From contig NC_079412.1 of the NCBI RefSeq assembly GCF_026213295.1, forward strand, positions 16,287,756 through 16,351,755: a stretch of DNA of 64,000 nt, read 5' to 3'. Below the pieces are notes generated by a model, which searched no databases, was not told where the DNA came from, and saw nothing but the letters and a program-made list of their open reading frames with translations. A program made the translations under genes and the position numbers. How positions within the stretch are numbered: position 1 is the first letter of the stretch; each line of letters begins with the position of its first letter. This DNA comes from Gadus chalcogrammus (lineage: Eukaryota > Chordata > Actinopteri > Gadiformes > Gadidae). Positions 40,356 to 51,404 of this stretch are shown piece by piece.

Positions 40356-42539
40356 GGGAGGAATCGGCTGTGGATGAAGCCCTGATGGACGCGATGCACG
40401 GTGGGAAAGGCGTTTCCATTCATTCCACCCGCCACCGGGTGTTCACGCCAACACAGGACAGTTCCATCCCAGCCAGGGAAAACCTTGGTTTTCAGGATGT
40501 GAGTGAAAGAAAAGTCCAAACCCAAATTATCAAAAAAGATTGCACCCCCAATAAATGTTCTTATAACACACAGAATACACATTGCTATGATTTTCACCCG
40601 TAACTGATGTCTGAAATCGTTTGCGTTATTGAATCTCATATTTGTTTTATTTAATCTCTCATTAACTATCAGATGAGTGGAACCTCATTACCGTTGTCAG
40701 CGGTAGATGGTGGTCTCTTGTAATTGCACCCTAAATTGCCGAATATAGATCTGCCGAATACGTTGTTTTACATTTACACAATGTAACGTTACGCAATGTT
40801 ATTAGCAGGTGCATAAGGCTTTGGCTGAATGTATTATGAATACTTTATTGTTGTTGTACCTAATATGCTTAACGTGTACACGAAATTGCTATGAATTGCT
40901 ATTGCACATCGTCCTATGGTAGGGTCCGCCCTCTGACTCAACACTAGTGAGTCATTAACATGTTTTCTGCCAACGCATTGCCTTATATGACGCTGCAATT
41001 GACAGAAACTTACATTTCAAGAGCACACATCATGCAGTATGTCAAATCGGTGCAATGCTAACGACGTTTTAAACTTTCGAAAAACAAAAATGGATTTCGA
41101 ACGTCGGTGAATCAAATCACTATTATCGTAGTGAGAAATTTACAAAGACATGAACCTCCCCAGTAGCTTTCTGATGATTTAAACTCATTTTTTCGTCTCG
41201 TTGCGTAGAGTTCAGTGATCTAAGGAGCAGCGACCAGCCAACTAGCCATGCTAGGTACCATACACTAGCTTGGGGCTAAACAATGGCACGTTTTGTCTCC
41301 TGACATCACAAGAAACGCTCTCCCTTGTGTTGCTCAATGGTACACCTGAATATAATCTTCAGTAAAACATTTGTACTCACACGTTTACAAAAGTTATTGT
41401 TTGAAAATGTGGATATTGACAGCTCGCAGCTCCCAGCTGCAACCTATGGCTGCACCACAGCTGCCCAACCTAGTCATGTGACACCCCTCCGTATGGCAGC
41501 ATGTGAGGGACAAACAGAACAAAACGCCGAAAGCCATGGCTATGTTAAAACGTAGTTGGGTTGTCTACACTGCCTAGTGCCTACTCTAGTTTTTTCTTTC
41601 ACGTTTCCTATACTTTTATATGATAACCGCAACATTTACACGAATAATAATAGTGGTTCAAACCAATCGGTTGATGGTTGTCATTCATGCCACTGTCCGC
41701 GCGCGTCAGATTTGGGATCCAGCGGTCCGAGCATCAAATAGTTATTATTTAATAGGGAGTAAAGAATAAAAATTATACGAGACATACTTTCTATCATTGG
41801 CCGATACGTTCGTTATTTGATATAGACCTACTGCACATGTCGGTGCATTTCTGATAAGCATTGGCCCTTCCAATGTCAGTATAAATGTTTTTAGTAGAAA
41901 AAAAAAAATACTTCACGCACCCAAAAGCTATTCCATGACTGCAACTAAAAAGTCCACGCCAAAATTCTTTACTAATGCATTTTATTGTAACATCGACATA
42001 GTTGTGAAATGATTTAAGGCAGGAATTACATACAGGCTGCAGTTAAACATGAGTCCATGCAATAATATTTTAGTAAAAAATAACTCTTTGCAGCCTATTC
42101 AGTTAGCGTATTTTCGACTTTTCTATTGCTTTTATCTGATAGGAGCCTATACTAAAACTTTGTAACCTCACAGAGGTAACAACACAAAGCAAAAATATAA
42201 TATTAGGCAAAATAAAAAAGTATTTAATAAGAGTTGCCTGTGTCACAAATCGATCAAAGTTGCCTTTTCATTAGTCGTCAAATTAGGTTATAATTCGTGG
42301 TTCAGTGAACAACATGTGCACACTTCCTCAAAGTTAAGCAAAAGCAAATATTTTAATCCAATGACATACACTTTGGGCGCTATCATCGATCACATACCTG
42401 AATGCAATCAATGTAGGCCTATTACTTCATGTTCCTAAATTGTAAAATACCTATGTGGCATTTTTTCGGGTATATAGAAAATTATGTAAATGGGCAGGCT
42501 TATCTGAAATTATTTGATTACGGTCAATTACTTTACACA
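40356..42539. other. rbsn upstream region and rbsn-trh gap
   Basis: CCACAG about 12 nt before the rbsn ATG (on the minus strand) could be an acceptor for a 5'UTR exon, so the promoter may lie further up (around 40.5-41.3 kb). No coding exon was recognised. AT-rich beyond 41.8 kb. Confidence 0.35.
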
Positions 42540-42545
42540 TTTATT
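42540..42545 (-). terminator. Candidate poly(A) signal of trh
   Basis: AATAAA on the minus strand about 60 nt after the trh stop codon. A second match (AATAAA) lies only a few nt after the stop, at about 42593-42598, and is less likely to be used. Confidence 0.45.
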
Positions 42546-42604
42546 TTTTTTACTATACAGCACATTAGGCTCACAACAGCCTAAACTTTAGTTTTTTATT
42601 ATGA

Positions 42605-43841
42605 TCACTTTTCTACCAAATCCTCCTCTGGGGGGGCGAGTCTTTTACCCGGGTGTTGTCTCTTTTCCTCCACGCGACTCTTGGTCACGTTGTCTATGAG
42701 GTCGAGCAACAGGCTGGTCTGGCTGCAGCCTGAGGATGGGTCCAACACGTCACAGGGTCTGGTGGAGCCCGAATCCGGGCTCGGGTTTTCCCAAAAACGT
42801 TTCCCGGGATGCTGACGCTTGTCGAATTGCTGGAGGGCCGCGTTTTCCTCGTGCTCCACGTCAAAGCCAGGGTCACGCTTACCTGGGTGCTGCCGTTTGC
42901 TGAAAAACGCGAGGAAGCGTTTTCCCGGGTGCTGTCTTTTAGAAAGTTCACTCAGGAGCACGGGGCTGTCCGCAATCTGTCCAAGTATCGCGCGTTTTCC
43001 CGGGTGCTGTCTTTTCTGGAACTCTATAAAGGAGTCTAGGTCGTCGTCGCGTTTTCCCGGGTGCTGTCTCTTCTGAACAGCCTCGTAGTCTGCCTCCCCG
43101 TCGTCGTCCTCCTCCTCCCTTCGCCCTGGATGCTGCCGTTTCTCCAGGTCCTCGTTCAGTCTCTTGCCGGGATGTTGCCGCTTTGTGACCCAGTCTGACT
43201 GAGAGTAAAGCCCTTCTGGAAGAAGATTAGAAAAAAATTACCGTTTACTTGCTCTGTTAGCTACATCAAAGGGAAGATGTATTTGCCATCTTTAAATGAC
43301 TCCTGCAAATTAAATGTTTTCTGTATCCTGAGTAAATGAAGTGCATTAGATTACAATCGAGGTTATCAAAGTAAAAAGTTAAAAGGTACAGGATACAAAC
43401 GATAACCAAAGGATAATATCTTAAATTGTGTATTATTATTTTTAAGAATGTTAACAAATTGAAATAAAAAAAGAAAACCAACTGTGTAACCCATATTGTA
43501 GTGGCATCAAGATACATGTTAATAAAAAAAAAAATCACACAATAATTAACGCACAATTTGAATAGGCTATATCTAGTCAAGTTATTCTCGGCGAGATGGA
43601 ATTCAATTTGGAACAGCAATAACTGAGCGCAGTTGAGGTGCGCTACATTTACCATTTGTTTCTCCTTGCTCTTGTATCTTTTCCAAATGGAGCGCAACAA
43701 AATAGTCTCTGCTCTCTGTAGAATAATGTCGTCTATGGTCTTGTGGTCCACCGTCCCATCGTCTGGCATACCCTGCCCTCTGGAACCCGTAAAGTTACCC
43801 ACCGTGAGAGAAGCCAAGATGAGAAGATACGTCGACTTCAT
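42605..43841 (-). CDS. trh: Pro-thyrotropin-releasing hormone, eight TRH copies
   Basis: Secreted precursor of the hypothalamic tripeptide pGlu-His-Pro-NH2, which drives pituitary hormone release (family knowledge). Two coding exons: 43841-43653 (63 codons) and 43198-42605 (197 codons plus TGA), 260 residues. The signal peptide is [20 protein letters not shown]. Exon 2 encodes eight KR-QHPG-(K/R)R units; seven end GKR and the second ends GRR. Dibasic sites flank each unit and Gly supplies the amide. Acidic spacers separate them. The acceptor chosen (intron ending CTCTCAG, + strand 43199-43200) is the one that keeps frame with the donor after KEKQM. An AG 17 nt upstream would add LYSQ-like residues, resembling the conserved 'QSDW' context of other TRH precursors, but is out of phase with that donor. 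A non-coding first exon and TATA box lie upstream. Confidence 0.95.
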
Positions 43842-44181
43842 TGCAAGTAGAGTTGTGCCTGGTAAGAAATGATATGAGATTATATTTGGAAAAAAAAGGA
43901 AAGCTGTCATGAGGATAAAAATGGAGAATATAATCAGATTTGCATTTAAACTAAGATAGAGGTTTGAAATGTGCATGGCAGATGAAGTAAAACGGTATTA
44001 AGACTTGAAATGAAAGACTTACTTGGTGTCTTTAGTTCTTCCTCTTGGTAGGCAAATTCAATGGTGATTATGTTCATTTGCTATAGACGTAACCGTTTTG
44101 TTCCCCTTCTCACAGCGGTTGGTGACCCTTGAAGGCCAACTTCAGAGGTATGAGCAGATACCTACCCATCGCTTTTTATAC
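43842..44181 (-). promoter_or_regulatory. trh promoter, TATA box and 5'UTR exon
   Basis: On the minus strand TATAAAAA sits at 44180-44173. A probable non-coding exon from about 44145 ends at donor GTAAGTC (+ strand 44016-44022), and a 17-nt 5'UTR piece (43858-43842) follows acceptor TACCAG just before the ATG. A TGACG half-CRE lies about 15 bp upstream of the TATA box (near 44193). Confidence 0.6.
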
Positions 44182-44199
44182 CCTCCGCTATCTGTCGTC

Positions 44200-45048
44200 A
44201 CACCAGCCACCGCGCTGTAAGTTCCTCTGGAGCGCGCGTCTCCATTGATGTCACCAAGTCGTGCGTAACGATGGATGGTGGACTTTAAACGAAGTACTGA
44301 CAGATTCTTTTTTTAGATCCATAAATTACAAAAAGTTGACTTGGAATTTGGTATTTAACTGCGTAACATACAATTAGGCCCAATAGTTGAGCTTTTTATT
44401 GGCACTTCCGCAGTAATTTAACCGCACTTATCATGTTTGTAACTCTTACCAACATGGTTATTGTACCAAATGGTCATCTTGCATATCTTGAAATTGTCAA
44501 AGGTTTATATAAATAAAAATAAGATAAAATAATAATATGTTTGTACAGAGCCTCATTGAGCACAAGAAGGGTGTATGTTAAGGTTTGGTGTGAATTGACA
44601 CTTTCGTCATTTAGTTCAGAAGGTTGAAGGACCTACCGGTCAGCTTCGGAGGTGAGGATGGCGGACTCCCCAAGCCCTTTCACACATCGCTGGCATGATT
44701 AGGATATTAGGAATAATGTGCAATCTCAGTACGGCTCAGCATGTGACAGTGCTTCCTCTCCCTGAATCAGGACAGGGGACGGCGCCTACCTTCTGAACTG
44801 CAGGGGTATCACATCACAGAGTGAAGCTCTCCTCCAGCCTAATAATCGTATCTCTATAAGCAAATCTTAACTCTCCCCTGACTATAATGCATTCTTTATT
44901 TACAGTGCAACTAAAGAGGGTTTGATAAGCATTGAGATTACTCCAGAGTCCCTTGATTCTCTCCTCCAGTTTGAGTCAGCCCAGAATAAAATCAACTGCA
45001 TCATTTCTTGCCTTCATTGTGCTGTCATGTCTAATACTTCAAGGATGT
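44200..45048. other. trh upstream intergenic, nothing recognised
   Basis: Unique-looking sequence without coding exons. It includes a TGACATCA-like motif on the minus strand near 44248 that might belong to the trh promoter. No element ends were seen. Confidence 0.4.
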
Positions 45049-45990
45049 TTAGAATCCACGCAGGACTTTGGTTATAATATCAATACCATTATTACACCCT
45101 CTATTCCCTCTTAGTGTTAGTCTATAGATAATCTGCATGTCAATGATAAGCAAGATGTAGCATTTGCTGTGCAGTCTGTCCTCCTTCCGATGATAAAATA
45201 CATTGTACATCTGGCTGTTGTTCTCTTCATAAAGGCAGCAGCTATTGACCCTCCACTCAAAATCCATTGCAGACGACCACAGAGGAACGGGTGTCTTGTT
45301 AAACCACTCCCAACATATCAGTACCAGCTTCTCTTTGAATCTCAGCCATGAGATCACATCCCAAAGGACCAGGTTCCTTGTCAGCAGGTCAATTACCCCT
45401 GGAAACACTGGAACAAATGGGAATCGGCAATCAAAAATTAATCTGACATCTTCTGGGACCACACAACGCTGGGTTCATCGGTTGGTATGTGGGTCTCTGA
45501 CAGAGATACAAAGTTTATATTGTGTGTGTGAATGTAACGTTGTAGACCCTGCGGCAGGTTTGAATACTCCCTTTCTATCTTTATTCCCATCCTTACAAGG
45601 ATGTAATTAAATCCTGTGTTCTTAGTGGGGCCGTCAAAACTCAGCCATGAAGTTAACACAGAGGTTTAACCACAGTTTGAGCTCCCGGAGAGGACAGCTA
45701 AATATACCACTCTCTGGCTGGGAGAGAATAATAAGATTCTTCAGCATCCCTCTTGTGTTTCTTCTCACTGAGGCTTGCTGTTTTTTCATTTCATTAAGCC
45801 ATGATGATGAACTTCCTTCAACTCCAAATGCAATTGGCAATGCTTGGAGACATGAAGTTAAACAGATTGATTCTCTATTTTGTTGCATAGCTACAGAGAG
45901 TATTGCTGGACGAGTGCACAGGTTGATGAAGCGCAGACCTGAGCCAGTCGAGCTGCAATATGTGATTCATATTCATCATGAGCAACACAA
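45049..45990. other. Block of unusually long open frames, possible decayed LINE
   Basis: Frames stay open on both strands: 137 codons on minus (45049-45462), 73 on minus (45438-45659), 121 on plus (45245-45610). The minus piece with HNINFVSLSETHI vaguely resembles the first strand of LINE endonucleases (I/L-x-x-L-x-ETH), and the plus piece RVHRLMKRRP resembles LINE ORF1 C-termini. The two point in opposite directions, so a confident model is not possible. No splice-supported host gene was found. Confidence 0.2.
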
Positions 45991-46563
45991 CCTTTTGTAG
46001 TGGTTCAGCGAATGAAGTCAACCGTACTGTCAGTGAAAACAGGGCAGAAAATGGGGTTTTGAAGGGTCTGGCTTCTTCAGCTTACACTCTCCCGACTAAT
46101 GGCACATTCAGCTATGGGCTGTCCAACACACTTAGAAACAAATGAATGCTTAAGTAATTGAGGCAAACAGACGAGTGAGTGAAACTTGCCACCCTATATT
46201 GAATTCTGTGATTGTTGAACATTTTGACAAAATACATGGTAACATAAGTGAATATGAACGCATGCAAAACAACTTCAAACAGAAGGCAAAGGAGACGCAT
46301 AACAGTACTTCTAACAAAATGCCGAAAATAATCTGCATCTGAAATATTATCCCTCAAAAGACAACAACACAAAACCGAAGAGAAAAAAAACAACAACAGC
46401 ACCACAAGAGCCGACCTCAGCACCTCTGCCCTGACCGGGGGCCCGGGGCCACTGTGTGCCAGCTACAGGAGAACGACAGAGGACCGGAGTGGAACAAGAC
46501 ATCAGCCAACCGGCCGACCCGGAGACACAGGGAAATAAATATATAAACCCTAATGGGTGAGAG

Positions 46564-46583
46564 GTGTGTGTGTGTGTGTATGT

Positions 46584-46622
<39 letters not shown>

Positions 46623-46626
46623 TGTG

Positions 46627-46657
<31 letters not shown>

Positions 46658-46671
46658 TGTGTGTTGTGTGT
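46564..46671 (+). repeat. Interrupted (TG)n microsatellite
   Basis: TG repeats broken by TGGTG and TATG interruptions over about 108 bp. Confidence 0.95.
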
Positions 46672-48073
46672 GGATGGCATGACAGCTGTGTGCCTTGGCA
46701 CTGTACACTGGCCTGACAGGGGTCAGGGTGGCGGGCAGCAGTGAGTGACGGCTTCCAGTGGTTGACTCTGGACTCACGACTTGGTGGGAGATATGGTCAC
46801 AGAGCTCTGACCATGAAACTGTTTTTATTTGTGTGTGTGTGTGTTTGTTACTACGGGCGGCCTTTTTTATATAGTGGATTGTTTTATTTAAAACTGTTTT
46901 TTAGCCCCTCTGAAGGAAACCAATTTCGGCATGAACTAGTGTCTAATGTCATTTAAAGAGCTATTCTCATAATTTAATTCCCTTTTCCCGTTTTTGTCAC
47001 GTAGATATTTACTTTAGCTACGAGTGCTTTGAACCTTTTCCAGACGCATACATTTGAAATTAGAGATTTGTTTTGTATTGTTTGATTGTGTTTCTACCAT
47101 TCATGTTTCCTTAGGTGAAATCTTCCGTTGTTGTTGTTGTTATGTTGTTGGCCACCAAGGGGGAAGAGAATGGGTTTTTAGTGACCAACAGGAAGCTCTT
47201 TCCCGCTGGTCTCTCTCGGGCAATACTCGAGTTGCGCCTGGATTTATGGTTTTTGAACCCTACAGGTGCAAGTGTTTGGGGTCCACACCCTCAGGGCATG
47301 ACGGCAACCCCACGTTGAGGTGACAAGGCACCTATGATCTCATTGCAGTGGACTATGGTGAAGGTCAAAAAGCCCCCAAAAGAACCGCCAGTAAGTGTTT
47401 TTTTTGAAGATATTTTTAAACAGTTTTCAGCTCCCAAACCCTTTTTCAACCCTAAATTCATGTTGCTTTAGTTCAGACCAGATGCTGAGATGACAGGATT
47501 CATTTGTTTTCCAATTTGGTTGGGTTGTATTCCAGACAACTTTAATGAATCACTATTATTCACTAAGATGATAATTGCATAGAAGGCCTGAGAAATGCGT
47601 TCTGGTCCAGGTACGGTTCACATTGAGATGAATGAATGCATTGTGCCTCAGCCATACACCGGGGAGTCTCCGTCTAGGCCTTCCCATCAACTCATAGAAT
47701 CAACCGTTTTACAGTTTTATTATTCGTTGTTAGATTAATTATGTAAAATCTGAAGTCAATTTGTTTCAACAATATCATTGTTGGCAGGAGGGAGGGTCTG
47801 TAAGCAGTTGGTGGAATCAAAACTCGCCCTCAGTACTATCAAATGATAAAAAGTGTAAGTTTCAATCACCCGTGTAGTCGCTTGCCACATGCATAAAAAT
47901 AGTATCCAATTGAAACAGGCGTAATCCAATTGCATAATTTGTTTAACTCTCCGGTAGAATATCTTCTTTCCAAATAACAGGAAACAAAGTTTAAACCATG
48001 TCCCCCCTTTCAGCTTCTAGTTTCCGGCCAGCTACTGTGCCGCCTCCCAGGAGTTCAGCTTAAGCATAGATTG
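46672..48073. other. Intergenic, no gene recognised
   Basis: It contains a small (GT)n at 46830-46848 and a (GTT)n run near 47125-47141. Short reading frames show no motifs. Confidence 0.4.
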
Positions 48074-48553
48074 GCAAAGTTCACCAGCTCTTCCGTTAGA
48101 GCCCTCGGGACCTATGAGATCCGGATGAAAAATATGGAATTTGTTCAATGGAGAGAAATTAATATTTTCTGGGTCCCAGTCTTTATATGCCCTGGATACA
48201 CATATTATGGTTTGTGGATTTATACTGATAATTTTTCATGCAAAGAAAGCTAAAAGCTTTCTCGAAGAAGTTTGTTAATTGTTAGGTTTTGTGTTGATGG
48301 TCCGCTTTGTGAACTACAGCTCTCGCTGCTCTCGACGTGAATGATATACGTCACCACCCGCCACTTGGAACTCCCGTACGGACCATGGCGTCTCTCTGCT
48401 TGCACTTCACCACCTTTTTCCCAAGGGGAGGTGATTAAAAGCATCGAAGAGGTGGCCAAAACATTATAAATTGGGCCATGTGGAGGAGTTTCAGTTTATT
48501 GCCGAGATGGGGGGCTTGGTCCCACGCCAGTCGCTAGGTGAGCGTGGACGTCT
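48074..48553. mobile_element. Truncated, diverged copy of the 19291-20005 foldback element
   Basis: Motifs shared in order with the first copy include GACCTATGAGATC, AATGGAGAGAAA, GTCCCAGTCTTTATATGCCC, TGATAATTTTTCATGCAAAG, GTGAACTACAGCTCT and CCACGCCAGTCGC. The right arm is missing, and there are many substitutions and small indels, so this is an older, immobile copy. Confidence 0.85.
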
Positions 48554-48879
48554 ACTTTCTTCGCCACCCTTACAGAGTTTGTTATGTAAGAATCATTCAA
48601 AATACGGGATTTGAAGAAATATTGTAAATATTTTTGTTTATTTGATGAACATGGCTCATAATGTCGTATGAGAACTTTATAACAACGCACAGTTTTCCTA
48701 TTCCCTTCAAGGAATTCACTTGCTGTAACTAAGGCTATTCTCTTCAGGTTTGTCTCATCTGATGTAAGAGTCATGTTGTTTTAATGAAGTACATACTTCC
48801 TATGATATACCTACATTGTCTTGAATGGCATGGAATTAAAAGATAAAAATGTAATAATAGATTATTCGTCAAATATTGC

Positions 48880-49440
48880 AAAGTAAAAACAAAATTAATT
48901 CCAAGAGGAAAATTCTACTGAATTCGCATTTGGAAAACATAAATTGGAAAAAGACGTGGCTTTTTACCTCATAAATTTAGTAATTTCCAACACAGTTAAA
49001 AAGTAATTAATTTTTAAAATTGTACATTAAAATCTATCCAGTCAATTCTATTATATCTAAATATATGGATGTTGATAGCTCCTGCTCCTTTTGTGGACTC
49101 GCTGATGAAACATTTGCCCATCTTTTTTTTTAATGTGAATTTACCAAGAAATGTTGGTCTGATTTAAGTTCTTTCATTTTCCATCCACCCATGGTCATTC
49201 ATGACTTCATTCTTAAAGATGTGATATGTAACTTTGACGATGGTAAAGATAAGTCCCTTATTTATATGGTTAATTTTTTAATTTTACTTGGGAAGTTCTT
49301 TATTCACAAAAAAAAATTCTTAGAATCTCATCCCTCTTTCCAGATTTTTTTTGTAGAGTTTAAATCACTTTTTAAGTCCCTTTCCCTGTTAAAAAAAAAA
49401 AAAGCATTAGATTTATTGATTGTTATCTAAATTTATTTCA
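48880..49440 (+). pseudogene. LINE (L1/Tx1-like) ORF2 C-terminal fragment
   Basis: From 49065 the frame reads MDVDSSCSFCGLADETFAHL, then after a shift in the T-run at 49123-49132 CEFTKKCWSDLSSFIF. This is the C-x-x-C ... E-T-x-x-H-L-F-x-x-C pattern of the zinc-binding reverse-transcriptase C-terminal domain (zf-RVT), followed by 75 further codons ending at 49430. Upstream pieces (to about 48880) also look like decayed LINE protein. The frameshift and the lack of RT motifs show it is dead. Confidence 0.7.
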
Positions 49441-50459
49441 TGAGTCTCCTTGACAACAGGTCAAATGTATACTTCTAATGAATTCATAACTTTTTAGCTA
49501 GAATTATTCTTTATATTTTCACAAATGTTTATTAATGTATTTATTCATCCATCTTTTTTTTGTATATATTTATTTATATAATTGTCGGACTGCTGGATCT
49601 GAGATTACGAGACCCCATTGGCCTCATGTTACCTCACACGGTCTACTACATGCGTTTTTTCTCTGTATATATTTAAATGAGTTATGTTTTCAAGGAACAT
49701 TGGCCCAGAGAAGAGCTCCTCTATTATAATTTTTGGGCGATTGCGTAGCTGCCGTAACAGAGTGAGAGAGATAGGTCTACAACAGCAGCCATGGTATTTT
49801 CTCCATATGCACAGGATTAATAGCCTTATACCTTCATCTTTCAACATGCCGTAGTGTCTGGTGGTGTTGCAATACACCCACACCCACATGAGCATTCTCA
49901 TACACGATCACACACACACACAAGCACTCACATGAACATGCAGGCACACACACACACACAGACACAAACATATGCACATTCACATACACAAACACGCAAA
50001 GACACACACACACCTACATTCACACATGAACGCAGACAAAGGAAGTGGAGAGAGGGAATTTTGCATTATTTATTTTGAAATTTCATCTCTGTCTTGTGCT
50101 GTGTGTCTGGTTGCCTCGAGAATCCCATTATCTCTCAATAAGCTGCGAGGCGCCAGTGCGTTTCTCCAGCCAGGGACCATGATTAGCGCCTGAGTACCAC
50201 ATACTACAGCTCACTCATCCTTCCCTTTCGCTTTACACCTCCATCTCCATCCGCCATCATCTCCCCACCCCTTCATCACGGTCAGGTGGTGTCTGGGAAC
50301 ATCCGTAATGGAGGTATATTGAGCTGATCTTTCCATCTAAATGCCCAAATCAAATGCAGATGTGGACTTGGAAATACTTATTTTCAATGGGGGAAATGCA
50401 AAGAAGAAGAATTTGGAAGAGAAGAAGTTTAACTCAAAGTTCTTCAACAGAGTTGAGAG
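49441..50459. other. Intergenic with CA-rich patch
   Basis: A degenerate CA-rich tract lies at 49868-50031 (CACACAC with many interruptions). The remainder is without gene support. Confidence 0.5.
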
Positions 50460-50576
50460 TTGATCATCTGTATAATAAACAGGAAAATACAGCTTTTGAT
50501 CTTTGTATTACTTTGAGTCTGCCTCGTGTATGAAAAGTGCTATATAAATAAGGTTACCTTGCCTTGCCTACTGTAT
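50460..50576 (+). mobile_element. LINE-2 3' tail
   Basis: AAAGTGCTATATAAATAAGG followed by TTACCTTGCCTTGCC is the standard L2 3' end with its short tandem tail. Only about 100 bp of the element is recognisable. Confidence 0.6.
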
Positions 50577-51328
50577 ACAACAGACATATGCTCTCATCAT
50601 TTAAAGTTGCTTTAGGTATGCCATAGTTGAATCAATGACATTGTAAACAGCTCTTATTTGGATAGAACCGAATCAAAATGCATTTTCATTCAAAATGTCA
50701 AAGCCTGTATTTGGTGTGAAAATCGATAGGGTCAGCTTAATAAATCTAACTTGTTGTATCTCTCAAATAACAGTCTTCCATCCATGACCCTTTATTCAAT
50801 AACAAAAGTAAAATGTAAAAAAAATAACACATTGCAACACAAAACTCTACTTGCGCCACAGCCCCTTCATTGTGAAACTATTTGAACTGTACAGCCATAT
50901 AGATTACAAAATAATTTGGACAAATTCAATGTTCACACACACACACGCACACAATACACACATCTCCCCCACGTAGAGATGCGAACACACGCACACACAC
51001 CTCCCCCCAAACACACAAACAGCCGCACACCTGTTTGAGCCGTCGTTCCATTCACAAAGTGAGTGCGGAGGAGTTTGTCCATGTGTGTGTCTGGTTGTTT
51101 TTGGAGGAGTGGGAGGGGGGGGGGGGGGGGTGATAGAGGAGGGAGGCAGATGTGAGCTGCGCTGAGCGTCACCTGATTGGCTCATTGTGGAGCAGCAAGC
51201 AGCTGGTTAGGCCCAACCGCCTGATCCACAGGAGAAGAGCAACAACTAGGGAGGCTTGATGAGAGCGGAGAGAAGTTCACACCAGGGACTCACACTCTTA
51301 CAAGGGTCAGGCATGGCCCTTTTGGGCT
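50577..51328. other. Intergenic with CA patches and a G-run
   Basis: CA-rich patches at 50933-50960 and 50984-51030 and a G-run at about 51114-51130. Nothing coding. Confidence 0.5.
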
Positions 51329-51330
51329 AC

Positions 51331-51404
51331 GAGAGGGGAGAGGGAAGAGGGGAGAAAGGAGAGGGGAGAGGGAAGAGGGGAGAGAGGAGACAGAAGAGGG
51401 GATT
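51331..51404 (+). repeat. Purine-only (GGGAGA)n-type tract
   Basis: GAGGGGAGAGGGAAGAGGGG-type repeats for about 74 bp with almost no pyrimidines, a potential triplex-forming tract. Confidence 0.85.
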
